A DNA stretch of 64,000 bases from Hydractinia symbiolongicarpus (GCF_029227915.1 NC_079877.1:23957851-24021850); one strand, 5' to 3'; positions 1 through 10,505 are shown, counted from the stretch's first letter. The notes: a model not told the origin generated them from the letters alone. Made by a program: numbers and translations.

Positions 1-109
1 TAACTAGCCACTCAACGCATTGTGTTTTATTATTGCAAGTGTCATTCTCACTTCTGCATTTACGATCTTAAATATAAAATACAGTTACTATCAGAGTAAG
101 CAGAAAAAT

Positions 110-387
110 TTAGGTTATGGCGTACAGTGATAGGACTACCTTTTCTTTTAGTGAATTATCAGGAACTTTGATACAAAATTGTTGATTAAGTTGCTTTTGA
201 GACTCCTTGTGCTTCTCGCTGTCACAGTGGCGAAGAACATCTGCATAAGCTTGACGAGCACAGCTAATTTTCTTTGAGCAAATGGTACGAAAAAAGCATG
301 CACATCTCATTTAACCGGTTGAATGTACGGTCTTTCTTTTGTCCAATGAGGATTAAATTTAGAGGACTATTTGGCAGCTCCACTCAT
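110..387 (-). pseudogene. Broken transposon-type zinc-finger domain (N-terminal)
   Basis: On the minus strand an ATG at 387 opens a short reading frame. It hits TAG at 369-367, and the similarity then continues through a sequence starting FNPHWTKERPYIQPVK. A frameshift near 310 leads into a Cys/His-rich stretch with CSKK...C and DVLRHCDSEKHKE. The spacing of Cys residues and the H-x-S-x-x-H ending resemble the N-terminal zinc finger of hAT-like transposases and of genes derived from them. The same kind of protein is represented by internal remnants at 7325-8160 and 22925-23300. With one nonsense codon and one frameshift it is probably dead. It could alternatively be a mis-read exon of the adjacent OTU-like ORF, which lies just upstream on the same strand. 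Confidence 0.5.
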
Positions 388-426
388 CCTTCTTCCTTTT
401 TCAACTTCTTTCGTTTCAACGACTTT

Positions 427-1233
427 TTACTTCCCTAATTCGCAATTTTCTTCACGTTTCTTGTTACAGGGTGCAAAAACGGTACTAGTTGTTTGTTTTC
501 TAGAACCTTTTGCACTTATAAATGACATTTGTTCTTTTGAAAAGCACAGGACAAAAAGATTCAGACTCCAACTATTTACGACATCAAAATTTGAAGTGTG
601 TGTCCACATTATTTTGATTGTTTTTTGATGATCATCAATTGTTGGCTTGTAAACATTGTTAAAGTAGGCACAATTCAAAAGGGCCTTCTTTATTTTTGTG
701 TAGATTGAGAGCACTTTCACTTTTAATACTTTAGAAAAAGCTGAAACGTGTCTTAAATTACTGTATGTTCCAGCTATCATTGATCTAACACAATCTTCTT
801 CAAAACCGTTGCATGTAGCTGCTGTATAATTTGAGTATTTAGGGATATCGTAATCAAGTCTATTTGTGCATATTTCATAAATTCTCCTCAATCTAAGTTC
901 AGTGTGTAGACAAATGTTACCAATCAATAATAGTGATACAGAATTAAATAAACAATTTCCATCAGCTTTGGATTTCAACGATACAAGATCTTCTTCAACA
1001 TCGTCAGTGAATAGTTTTCTTGAAATTTCTTCTATGTCAGAATTTGTGAATACAACTTTTTTTAGACTTATTAAAAAAATGCTGAAATCATATGCATCTA
1101 TAGTGAATTCATGCTCATCAAAGAACTGCTGCAACCTATCGTATTTCCTATAAGAATCTTCCCCTAACCTGCACAATTTTGCTTGTTCATGCAGGTCGCT
1201 ATAATATTTTTTTCTATTCGCTATTACAGACAT
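427..1233 (-). CDS. OTU/vertnin-like domain protein, catalytic His apparently lost
   Basis: An uninterrupted 268-residue reading frame starts at ATG 1233. Residues 88-105 contain the ADGNCLFNSVSLLL signature, with Asp91 and Cys94 where OTU-family cysteine proteases carry their catalytic Asp/Cys. Residues 205-230 (KIMW followed by NLFVLCF) match the end of the domain, where active members have Asn-His-Phe-Val. Here the His position is Leu226, so peptidase activity is doubtful. The C-terminal 30 residues are basic and look disordered. The ORF has no intron and is followed by a broken transposon zinc finger on the same strand, so it may be a transposon-associated or domesticated OTU/vertnin-like gene rather than a deubiquitinase. 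The domain assignment is fairly secure; whether the gene is expressed is unknown. Confidence 0.55.
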   Translation of the reverse strand: MSVIANRKKYYSDLHEQAKLCRLGEDSYRKYDRLQQFFDEHEFTIDAYDFSIFLISLKKVVFTNSDIEEISRKLFTDDVEEDLVSLKSKADGNCLFNSVSLLLIGNICLHTELRLRRIYEICTNRLDYDIPKYSNYTAATCNGFEEDCVRSMIAGTYSNLRHVSAFSKVLKVKVLSIYTKIKKALLNCAYFNNVYKPTIDDHQKTIKIMWTHTSNFDVVNSWSLNLFVLCFSKEQMSFISAKGSRKQTTSTVFAPCNKKREENCELGK

Positions 1234-1364
1234 TTTGCTTCTTCACATCACAAAACCATAACTCACTCTAGTTTTTTTTCAAGCTTATTGTTTTAAAAAC
1301 AAAAACGAATATAAAACAATGAATGGAATCAAATCTATTCACGGATGAAAGAATAGAGCGCACA

Positions 1365-1500
1365 ACAACTGGTGTACATAAAAAAGATCTGAGACGAAGG
1401 GTGAAATTGGTTTGAAAGAGACAACTGATGTACAGAAAAAATATCTGAGACGAAGGGTGAAATTGATTTGATGAGTGAGACAAAGGGTGAAATTGAGATG
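1365..1500. repeat. Short tandem repeat, about 56-bp unit
   Basis: Two adjacent copies start at 1365 and 1421, sharing the core ATCTGAGACGAAGGGTGAAA. A third partial copy around 1472-1500 repeats AAGGGTGAAATTGA. It lies between the OTU-like ORF and the paraoxonase-like gene. No coding signal is seen. Confidence 0.7.
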
Positions 1501-1887
1501 GAAGAGATGAAATCGATTTTTTTTTTATCATAGGGAGACTCAAGATGAAGGAAGATTTTGCATAAATAGAAGTTCTGGCTTTTTTAAAAGAAATGCTTGT
1601 GTCTTTATTAATATTTTTTCAGCGTGTAAAATAAAGTAAATGCATGTGAGTTGACATGCCGCTGACCCGCAATGCAGCATCTTCGAATTTGCTAAATTAA
1701 ACATTAAAAGTTACAACATAACGGATAAACATCATTTTGAGTTTGATTTCTTTGTTACGCTTTCATCTGATATAGCCAACAACATTGGACTACACTTCGT
1801 GCGTTGAATGTTGATTATTGGTCCGCTTTATGTGTTAGTATTATTAATATTTATTTTATTATCTATTGTTATTAGATTCCTAACACA

Positions 1888-2982
1888 ATGGGCTATATTC
1901 GCAGCATTCTTGTTACAGTCTTGCTGGCATACTTTTCAAAACAGTTCTATTTTTGGTTGGTTGATATGGGTGTTGGTGTACCTTATAACAATGTTTATCC
2001 TGGGAAATGTCGAATTATTCCTGGAGTTGAATGTGGTTCTGAGAAGATTGCAGTCACATCAGATGGTTTAGCTTTTATTACAAGTGGTTTAAGATTACTG
2101 ACATCCTGTAATGTAAAATATGTACAAGGTCGATTATATTTGTTTGATTTTTCTCACCCAGAGAAAGATGCAGTTCAACTGGAAATCTATGGGCAGTCAC
2201 AGTTTGATCTTAAAAGCTTTGAACCACATGGAATGGACATATATGAAGTTGCCGAGACAAACCTTGTTCAAGTTTATGTTGTTAATCACGCTAATCATCA
2301 TGAGAGCATCGAGGTGTTTCTTTATAATCGTGATGCTCCACACAAAATTGAACACAAAGAAACAATTAGAGATGAAAAGTTTGTTTGTTTAAATGATGTT
2401 GCAGTTGCATCAGAAAATAAATTCTTTGCAACCAACTGTTTAAAATATTGTCATGTTAATTTTCTATTCTTAGTTATGGAATTTCTTTTCCATATGAAAA
2501 CAGCGAATGTTTTATTCTACGATAATGGAAACACAAAAATTATTGATGATGGTGGCCTTCTTTACAATGGAATTGTTCTCCACAACAACCATGTACTGGT
2601 TGCTAGTAATGGCGATGGTTTAATGATTACATATGATAGAGATGAAAATACAAATGAATTGTCCAACCGTCAACAATATTTTATTGGCCATCATCCTGAC
2701 AATATTGATATTAACAAAGAAACAGGTGAAATCCTTATTGGCACTCACAAAACAACTTTGCCCCTCCTGTTGGCTACCTTCAACAAATCAGATTTAGTTG
2801 GTGGTACAGCTATCAAAGTAAAGTTGGATCGGTCCTTAAAGAAAGTCGAAGTTGAAGAAATTTTGCATGATGATGGTCGTAAATTTGTGAAGGGAATTGC
2901 CAGTGTAGTATACTATAAAGGGCAATATTTATTTGGATCTGTTTTTGATAAACTTGGTTATTGCAAAGTAAATAATGATTGA
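1888..2982 (+). CDS. Paraoxonase-like calcium-dependent lactonase/arylesterase (PON family)
   Basis: A 364-residue single-exon ORF, close to the roughly 355 residues usual for animal paraoxonases, which are six-bladed beta-propeller lactonases. An uncleaved-signal-like hydrophobic N-terminus (residues 5-25) would put it in the secretory or membrane pathway. Family landmarks in order: Cys41 and Cys359, matching the structural disulfide; Glu52 in CGSEKIAVTSDGLAFITSGL; the EPHG histidine (His114) and VNHA histidine (His134), matching the catalytic His pair; Asn169-Asp170 in LND; Asn227; and Asp271-Asn272 in HPDNIDI. The residue after Glu52 is Lys53, where vertebrate PON1 has a structural-calcium Asp, which is unusual. 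The start was chosen at 1888 because it gives the signal-anchor and lies about 10 bases after an AG that could be a splice acceptor. Family assignment is confident; substrate is unknown. Confidence 0.88.
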   Translation: MGYIRSILVTVLLAYFSKQFYFWLVDMGVGVPYNNVYPGKCRIIPGVECGSEKIAVTSDGLAFITSGLRLLTSCNVKYVQGRLYLFDFSHPEKDAVQLEIYGQSQFDLKSFEPHGMDIYEVAETNLVQVYVVNHANHHESIEVFLYNRDAPHKIEHKETIRDEKFVCLNDVAVASENKFFATNCLKYCHVNFLFLVMEFLFHMKTANVLFYDNGNTKIIDDGGLLYNGIVLHNNHVLVASNGDGLMITYDRDENTNELSNRQQYFIGHHPDNIDINKETGEILIGTHKTTLPLLLATFNKSDLVGGTAIKVKLDRSLKKVEVEEILHDDGRKFVKGIASVVYYKGQYLFGSVFDKLGYCKVNND

Positions 2983-4136
2983 AAGTATCCCTACACCTTC
3001 TTGTCAATACCAAATAGGGTATTTGGCAAAGTCATGATTGTTTTTTGAATTTTGTGTTTTGTTTATAATTAAAAAGTAGATATTTTATAAACTTGATTTT
3101 TGACGAGAAGTAGCTGCATATTAAAGAAATCATGCAAATGAGACTGCAATGAATAACATGAAAAGAAGGATGAATAATATGCAACCCCTGAGTTGGAACA
3201 AGTAAAATTGTCCAACCCCTTTCTTTTTTGTGTTTTTAGGAATTATTTTCTTGTGTTTTACCTAAATCGTGTTTGATATACTGTGTCTGCAGGATATTTT
3301 GTATGCATTTTTTATACACAGTCAATATACTCTGTTTTTTAAGAATTTTTAAGAATTTATATTTGAATTTTTTAAGTTCTTGGTACAGCTTTTTTTGTCT
3401 AGACAAATTTACATTAGCCCTATGATGTTAATTTTTCTGTACACTCACTTTTCAATGCATTTAAATTTTTTTACAAATCCAGTATTAAATCATTATTTTT
3501 TTATCTCCTATCAAATTAGTAGATCTTTGTTCTTCCTTTCTGATATGCAACATATATATACCTTGTAATTTTTGTTATTTCAAGATTAATGTTTTTACAC
3601 ATAATGGGTTGATTATTTCTCCCTAAAAATGTTATCAATTTTTTTTAAACTGTTGTACTTTTCAAAGAATACCTTATCTTACCTTACAAAAAGTGTTATA
3701 GGTTCTGGAATATGCAGCAATCAAAAGCAAACAAGACGTATGATATACGCAAACAACCTCGCGAATAAAGTTTACAAAAAGCTGTCTATCAAATTGGGAT
3801 TTTTGTTACGAAGTTAGACACGACATATTTTACTATTCAGATACGCAATAATATTTGTTACACACTTATTTTTCAAAATTGATTTGTGAGACCTTCCTGA
3901 ACGGAAAATTCCTCGAACTTTTAATTTTCGATGGGTCCGTCTTGGGTGAACCGACTGACAGGAAGAAGAAAGACCACAAACCCACAAACCCCAAAATTTG
4001 CGAAATTCATTAATTCAGTTAATTCTGCCTACATTCACTTTTAAAAAGTTTGGTGGAAACACCTTTATTTACTAGTTAGTTAAACAAGTGTTTTGAACAC
4101 TTGTCTTATCTTTTTAAAAAAGAAAAAAGAAAAAAA
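2983..4136. other. AT-rich intergenic stretch, no gene recognised
   Basis: This is the 3' flank of the paraoxonase-like gene. No canonical AATAAA is obvious close to the stop, although AATTAAA-like hexamers occur near 3068. The rest is low-complexity AT-rich sequence with only short chance ORFs. Confidence 0.5.
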
Positions 4137-4235
4137 AAGTAAAAATAGTTACCAAGATGAGATTCGAACACACGACGACTCCCGTGTCGGTGCTCAGAGA
4201 GGCAAAAATTTCCATTCTTGTAGGACACATTTGCG
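4137..4235 (-). repeat. tRNA-derived SINE-like fragment
   Basis: Read on the minus strand, the segment contains GTGTTCGAATCTC, a good match to the internal B box (T-arm) of a tRNA-type pol III promoter. It ends in runs of T (4110-4145 region) that would act as a pol III terminator. The 5' half does not fold into a convincing D-arm or acceptor stem and no anticodon loop can be assigned, so a functional tRNA is unlikely. Confidence 0.4.
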
Positions 4236-4899
4236 TTTTAATACAAGCTCACGAGCTTGTAAAAATGAAGCAGACAAAGTTAAAAATATCAAACAAAATT
4301 AATATGCATAATATTAATTTTGCATAATAATATAAATTAATATATACAAAGTACTTGCTATTGTTTCTGACTCATATTTGTGTGAACCACGCATTACAGT
4401 CTGTTTATTGTTGTTATTAGAAATCAACTAAAAATATAATAACACACCACAGCATGAACAACTGACTGAAGAAGGTAAACAGTTTTGTTTTGAAAACATC
4501 ATGTGTGTATATCTAACTATAATGTAGAAACTAATGATTTGCATATATGTTTTTATTATGTTTTTATTCACATATCTAGAACTGTGTTATTGTGCCTAAA
4601 GCTGTGTCTCTTTGCCTTCATTTGAAAAAAAAACTTATTGGATCACTAAAATAGAAAAATAGTTTTTGGAATTTTTCAAAATAAACTTGTTCTAGGTGTT
4701 TCGAAACATGATGATATGAGCATGGAGAACAATAACAATGCATTACATGCTGAAACAATGCCTGGTTAGTGATTTTGATTATATTTGCAATCTTTGTATG
4801 ATAACACTATCTTAGTATATACCTTATTTCCTCCAATTAGAGCAGGGCCTTTAATTAGCGTTGCCCTTAAAAAAATGCAGCACCTAGAAAAGCGGGGAC

Positions 4900-5245
4900 T
4901 ATTAGAATGTAGAGCTGCCCCAAAGACAACAGATGGTTGAATGGGTTTTTAAATCTTGAGGTGCACTGCCTCAAGATATCATTATAAAATCGTTTAATGC
5001 GTGTGCATGGAATCTTGCAATTGATAGAAGCAAGGATAACTTAATTCATTGCTTTTAAAAAAGAAACACCTTGTGCAGCAGGGGCTGAGTTGTTGAAGCT
5101 ACAACTGTTAGCTCAAGGTGATCTTACTAATAACCTTTTGGAGGACATTGCAGATGACAAGGAGGATGATTTTTTAACATTTTGTAGTGTATTATTAGGA
5201 TGTGATATGTTTTTGAATGCAGAGAGAGAAAAACAAATTCGTTGA
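4900..5245 (+). pseudogene. pogo/Tigger-type DDE transposase C-terminal remnant
   Basis: Conceptual translation gives RQQMVEWVF, a stop, then GALPQDIIIKSFNACAWNL and IDRSKDNLIHCF, another stop and frame change, then KETPCAAGAELLKLQLLAQG and an acidic tail ending near 5240. The pattern Trp...Pro-x-x-Ile-Ile-x-x-Ser-Phe-x-x-Cys...Asp/Gly-Ser-x-Asp is the hallmark of the region after the catalytic core of pogo/Tigger/CENP-B-like transposases. At least two in-frame stops and one frameshift show it is inactive. The start and terminal repeats were not found. Confidence 0.6.
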
Positions 5246-5579
5246 TTTTTCATTTTGAAAAGTATTTTACTAGTGCCACCCTTTTTATAGCGTGCTCCCT
5301 TAGAGTCAATTTTTATATTAGCGCCATGGGCGCTAAAAAGAGAAAATATATTACTTAGTATAGTCAAAGGTCGCAAAAACTTGGATGATTTCACATTGCA
5401 GATAGCCAATATTGACCAGCAACAATTTATTGTGTAATACTAAGATAATCAGAGAGAATTTTGACAGCACTAGAATTGGCTAAGATTTATAAAAAGGATT
5501 ATAGGAGTCTCTTTTTTTAAAAAGCTTCAACATTGGTGCTCATAGTGCAGCCTGAAAATCAAGCAAATCAAAATTTCTT

Positions 5580-6476
5580 GAAATTTGAAAAAATATCAGG
5601 GATATCTGTGGATCCTATTGGGGTATCAGGGTAATTTGTTTTACAACAGGAAACACTTTTTGCTATGTATTATGACTGCCAAGAATTTGAAAAAAAACCA
5701 GAGAGTTTTAACGTTTCTTATGGTGACCATTGCATCAATGTGTCGACAACGTACAAATACCTTGGCATTATTCTTGATCAAAGTCTTAACATGAACGTCA
5801 ATTTTGATACGACGTACAAAAAAGGTTCTGGGAAAATTCGACTTTTACAGAAGATGCGTGTAATGTTGACTACAGCTGCTGCGTACTCCATCTACGGATG
5901 CATGATTCAGCTAACTCTTACTGTGGTTTCATCAGTTTATTAAAATGTGAAACGAAAAAAAGAAAATTAAGATCCTTACATGAGCGGGCTTGCAAGTTGA
6001 TAGGTGCAAATGGCTCCCACATCAACAACTATGCTCAACATTCCATCATGTTTATTTGTCTGAAACGCTATCAATGGAAATGTATGCAAAAACTTTAAAA
6101 ATTACTTTGAGTGTATGTCATAAAAAGGCAAAAAGAAATAATAACTTTTTGATTGGAGTATCAAAGGCCAAGCTCAAGTCAACTGAATTATCTTTTTCTT
6201 TTTCTGGTGCTGTATTGTATAATTCTTTACCTCGTGATTTACGGATGATAAAATGTCATAGCGATTTTAAAAGAGAAGTTACTTTATATTTCACATCATT
6301 TTTTTCTTCAACGTTTTTATTGTTCATAATATTTTATAATTTTTTACTAATACATACATTTTAATTACTACAGGACACATATTGATAACAGGTTTTTATA
6401 TTTACTGTAAATTTTTCTGAATCGCTTATCCTGCATAAATATTCCTTAAGTAAAAATAAATAAATAAAAAAAATGT
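5580..6476 (+). mobile_element. 3' end of a degenerate non-LTR retrotransposon (LINE)
   Basis: Frames around 5665-5943 read VSYGDHCINVSTTYKYLGII and continue LDQSLNMN, typical of the region just after the reverse-transcriptase YADD motif in Jockey/CR1/L2-type LINEs. Frames at 5990-6364 end with LYNSLPRDLRMIK and SDFKREV, the usual C-terminus of such polymerases. These pieces are in different frames, so at least two frameshifts are present. The element ends in AAATAAATAAATAAAAAAAA at about 6455-6476, a LINE-like simple 3' tail. The 5' part, including the polymerase active site, is missing. Confidence 0.7.
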
Positions 6477-6679
6477 TGATGTGTTGCTGAAAACTCGGTG
6501 CACAACAATATTGTGGACTAAAATTTATTTTTTTTCCATAATTTGCATGATATTTTTTACAGTGTGATCAGGATGGCCAGAGCTTGCATTTATTCAATCT
6601 TCTGAACACTCAAATGTTAAGAAATTTTATTTTTTAAGGACGGTAATTTAATTTGATGTGCTAATATTTTCATTGTTCA

Positions 6680-6904
6680 GGAATATATGAAAATTTTAGG
6701 TGCACTGTAATGGCTTCACTAATCTTAATTAACTTTCCTTTGACGTCAATACTATTTTAGCGTTAAAGTTTGGTAAATTACAGAACAATTTTATAGGCAA
6801 TGTTTTATAGAATTTGTTAAAGAAAATTGTGAAGAATATAATCCACTTTGCAAAAGTCACAGACAGACAGAACTGACGTATTATTATATAGATTATTATA
6901 TAGA
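6680..6904 (-). mobile_element. Helitron-like element, 5' part, abutting another copy
   Basis: On the minus strand the sequence begins TCTATATAATAATCTATATA at 6904, immediately after the CTAG end of the neighbouring copy. It continues with a CAG(A)-type tetranucleotide tract (GTCTGTCTGTGAC) and ACTTTTGCAAAGTGGAT, the same order as in the copy starting at 7318. Similarity to that copy fades near 6680. No 3' hairpin end was found for this piece. Confidence 0.5.
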
Positions 6905-7318
6905 CTAGTCGATAAGGCCCGTGGAAAAATATCAAAAAAATGTATAGGATCGTGTGCTTGTGACAAACGGATGCAGAGATATTAGGGTGTAAAGGTTTTT
7001 TTATGACCTCATTTACCCGTCCATTCCGAAACGGATTTGGTGACCCAGGTTTGGAAAACTTACCCAAATTGGTCCCAGGTAGTCCCTAACTACCCACGTA
7101 GGAGATGACGTCAGTTATTTCCACCCGTTTCCAAGTTATTTAGCCTTAAATTTAAAAGTGCAATGCAATGGCTTAACTAAACTATCATGTTCAAGAAATG
7201 ATAAACTTTTCACAGTAGTATGAATACTGAACAGACAAACCGAAATAATATCTTCAAATTTTATCCACTTTGCAAAAGTGACAGACAGACAGACAGAACT
7301 GCCGTATTATTATATAGA
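6905..7318 (-). mobile_element. Non-autonomous Helitron-like element
   Basis: On the minus strand it starts with TCTATATAATAATACGGC at 7318, preceded by A, then a GTCTGTCTGTCTGTC microsatellite. It ends CCACGGGCCTTATCGACTAG at 6905, followed by T. A 5' TC, a 3' CTAG and insertion between A and T are Helitron hallmarks. The 3' hairpin arm is degraded here but is intact in sister copies at 13035 and 41062. No RepHel protein is encoded. Confidence 0.6.
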
Positions 7319-7324
7319 TAGTAG

Positions 7325-8160
7325 GATAGGCTGTGTTCAAAGCAGAAATGATTTTTTGCCTTGACTTTGTTCAATGCAAATACTCCTTCAGATCATTTTT
7401 TTGTTTCATGTTTCCTGATAGTAAAAAAGCTGAAAACTTCTTATATGGTCGAACAAAGTGCACCTATATTATCACACATGGTGTTGCTCCTTTTTTAAAA
7501 ACATTTTACGTGCAAGTGTAAGTGAATTGGGTCACTCTGTTTGCTTATTTGACGATTCGTATAATATATTCGGTTTTGGAATAATGAAATCAACATGGTA
7601 TGCACTCAATATTATTGTTTAGGATTTGTGGGAAAAGTTGCAGCAGTAGGTATTCTTAAAATGTTTAAGTCCTGTGTGAGTGGTTTGAGTGGTGAAAAAA
7701 TGCTACAAGTTTCCCTTGATGGACTAAATCAAATCATTTTTGTCAATGCGCAACGAACAAAAACAATGAATAAGATGTGCTAGTTGATCTTGGTACCTGT
7801 GGTTTACATACAATTAATGGAACCTTGAAAACTGGCGCAAAAGCTACTGACTGGAACTTAAAAAAGTTGATGTCATCAATGTTTCAAATTTTCCATGAAA
7901 TTCTCTCAAGAGCAAGTGATTATGAAAAAATGGCTGAAGCAACAAGGTCAGATATTCCCTACATGTTTTTGTGGAACTCGTTGGGCTGAGAATCAAACTG
8001 TAGCAAAGAAATCAAGGGATGTTTGGTCAAAAGTGGTAATTGCGATTGACTACTGGAAATCTTTATCAAAGAGTAAACAACCCGGTAGCCAGGCCAAAAC
8101 ACAAGCTTTGAACACCTAATTACCAGAACTTAAGAAAACCTGGTATCCTTGAAATTAAAG
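7325..8160 (+). pseudogene. hAT-like transposase remnant
   Basis: Pieces in shifting frames read KAENFLYGRTKCTYIITHGV, then a Leu/Phe-rich segment, GTLKTGAKATDWNLKKLM, IFHEILSRASDYEKM and CGTRWAENQTVAKKSRDVW, ending WKSLSKSKQPGSQA. This order is that of the DDE-like core of a zinc-finger hAT-like transposase family common in animal genomes. Several frameshifts and stops interrupt it. It belongs to the same family as the remnant at 22925-23300 and probably as the zinc finger at 110-387. Confidence 0.55.
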
Positions 8161-8240
8161 TTTTTTGAAGAAATCAGTGCTATTTTTAACACATTTGTTT
8201 TGGTTTTCTCCTTGATTATCCTTATTTTTTTATTTCTTTA

Positions 8241-8660
8241 CTAGTTGATAAGGCCCGTGGAAAAATCCACTAAGGCAGGAGGACAATGTAAAAATTGGTT
8301 ATTTTAGACCTTTTGCTGATGTCAGCAGTGCATATGCGAAAACAAATTGACGAAATTCAGTTTATCCGTTGTCTCTGTGATCATGTGATTTTGATGAACG
8401 GTAAGTAATATATAAGGGCTGAAGGTGACGTCAGCAAAGACCCGTGAAAACACACAAAATTATTTTTTGAGAAATTTGTATGCCTGTTGCCTTCAACGCA
8501 TAGGTCTTTAAACGCAGATCAAGAACATGTATAGGATGTACATTTGACAAACGGTTACGGTGGTTTAAATGATTTTTGATGACGTCATCAATCCGCCCAT
8601 TTCGAAACGGATTCGGGGACCCAGGTTTGGCAAAATTACCCAAATTGGTCTTAAGTGGTC
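8241..8660 (-). mobile_element. Helitron-like element, 3' end
   Basis: On the minus strand it ends GTGGATTTTTCCAC, GGGCCTTATCAACTAG, then T at 8240: a hairpin plus CTAG terminus as in the copies at 6905 and 13148. Its interior (8560-8650) shares with 6990-7070 a near-identical block including ACCCAAATTGGTC. The 5' end was not delimited. ORFs across these blocks on either strand are by-products of the repeat. Confidence 0.5.
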
Positions 8661-8894
8661 TCTATTTACTTTTCGTAACTTTTGTTCTCATTTTATTAGT
8701 GGTCACCCTGCTAGTATTCTTTTAAGGTTGTCCATAATTCATCCAGTGTACATTCATGTTGTTCCGAAATCACCCAATTTGTTATGCAAGTTGTAAACAA
8801 TGGTCCTGATTAAATCTGGTTGTTAGGGAATTAAAATTTTAAAGTGTTTTCCACGTTGTTAAATAAGAACGATTTAAATCATTTAAAAAGGAGT

Positions 8895-8900
8895 TTTATT
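8895..8900 (-). terminator. Polyadenylation signal of the PAN/Apple gene
   Basis: AATAAA on the minus strand, about 190 bases after the stop codon of the secreted PAN/Apple-like gene. Confidence 0.4.
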
Positions 8901-9091
8901 TTCATCAATATGATACAGCCTATCCCGTTTCAAATACCATCATGTTATCAATTAGCCATAACTTGTGGTCACCCAACTTTGCGATATTAAAATACAGGCC
9001 TATATAAAAGAGATTTTTTATCCAGCAGTGCAATTTATAGCTTCATGAAACAAAACGTAGGAAACAAAAAGTACGTGTTTTCAAGTATAAA

Positions 9092-10255
9092 TTAAATTTT
9101 GCATGTTTTCCAGCTATTTGAGCCATTTGAACCTGTCCATCCCTTCTCACAATAACACTTCACTTCCCCGGTAGGTGAAATAGTTACACCATTTATGTCT
9201 GGTGACGTCACTCTCATTGCAATACAGGCATTAATACATTCTGCTACTGTGTTCCTGAATCCAATAAAAATTTCAGGACCACCAGTACCATCTCCCTGGA
9301 TGAAATTACATCTCACGTCTAAAGAGAATTTGATTTTACTATTTCATCTTATAAGAACTTAAACTAGGAATGATTAATGAAAAAATATTAACTATTTAGC
9401 TGTGTGAAGGAAGTTAAACCAACACAATAGGACACCTGATGTGTTTTCTTCAAAGATAGAAAATGACCTTACTTCCACATCGGTACTCGTTACCAGCAAC
9501 CACGCAGTTTCTATAATCACATGCTGCATTTGTCGGGCATTCAGATGGTACCTAAAGTTCACAACAATATCAAATAGTTAAATGAAAAATTATTTATAAT
9601 AAGAATTATTTGGGATTTTTAAAAAAAGACCAATAACATGGCGGCCAAAATTCACAATGATTTGAACAGTTTCAATAAAAAATAATGAAGAAACATTAAG
9701 AATAAAATTAAATTTATAAAATTAGCAATAAACATGGCAGCTGAAATTTGGTAAGATGTTAAATAGTTTAAGGAAAAGGAGAAGATAATATAGATTCTGT
9801 GACAATAATAAATAAAAAAGCAATGTGCAGAGAGAAAAGTGTGAACATTGGTTATAATATGAAAATCTTTTCTTATAAATCTCTTTATTTCTTTTTATTT
9901 ACATAAGCCTAATTAGTTGCTTCAATATTTTCAAATAGAAAAAAAATACGCCAACCTTTTTATATTTTTTAATTGATTTTTCTTCTTTCAAGCTTTGCAG
10001 TTGTGCCCCTTTGTCAGTCGCATCTGTTTGGACAAACCAACACTCTCCGTTTCTCGTTTGATCGTTTTGCAACTTAAACATAACGCTGTCACAATCATTA
10101 TCTCTTTCACATTGCAATAGACAGATTACTTCGCTTATTGCTTTCAAATACTTTGTTATACCACCGACAGGTAATTGATCCTCCAGACTGTATAAACCAC
10201 ATCGAACAAAAAGCATCTTAGCCACAACAACTGCAATTATTACGAATCTGATCAT
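9092..10255 (-). CDS. Small secreted cysteine-rich protein with PAN/Apple-like domain
   Basis: Three exons can be joined with consistent phase: 10255-9956, 9551-9473 and 9318-9092, about 200 residues in total. Exon 1 starts at ATG 10255 with a signal peptide (MIRFVIIAVVVAKMLFVRC) and a PAN/Apple-like segment with the pattern C-x-L-L-Q-C, D-N-D-C-D-S-V-M-F and C-W-F-V. Exon 2 adds a five-Cys EGF-like stretch (ECPTNAACDYRNCVVAGNEY). Exon 3 is a compact module with GPEIFIGF, AECINAC, DINGVTISPTG and CYCEKGWTG, ending WKTC. Donors are GTTGG and GTAAGG and acceptors end TTTAG. AATAAA on the minus strand at 8900-8895 gives a plausible 3' end. Apple domains usually bind proteins or sugars outside the cell. 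The specific function is not recognised. Confidence 0.72.
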
Positions 10256-10505
10256 TTTCACTTCTAGAGCGAGCAGCTATAAATAATATTGGTTATCCGG
10301 TTGTGGTTCTTCTCCCAAGGTGAAACTGTTAGTCACTCTGTTTGTTTTTGAAGAACATCATGAATTTTGAATTAGAAGGAAAAGAAATCAATTGCGTAAT
10401 GTAATCTCGTTCCCAGGCGCTTTTACCATATTTGTATTTGTTAGGTATGACTATCAGAAAATGCTAGCAGCATTAAGCCGAATCAACACTGGACTGGACG
10501 ATATT

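Noticed and set aside
371-628. 85-residue plus-strand ORF
   Set aside because: Shadow of the OTU-like minus-strand ORF.
4137-4235. Functional tRNA gene
   Set aside because: Only a B box and T-run are convincing; no cloverleaf or anticodon could be assigned.
5113-5409. 98-residue minus-strand ORF
   Set aside because: Opposite strand of the pogo-type remnant; no domain.
6729-7067. 112-residue minus-strand ORF
   Set aside because: Shares its start with the ORF at 8431-8643 only because both cross the same Helitron-like repeat; no domain.
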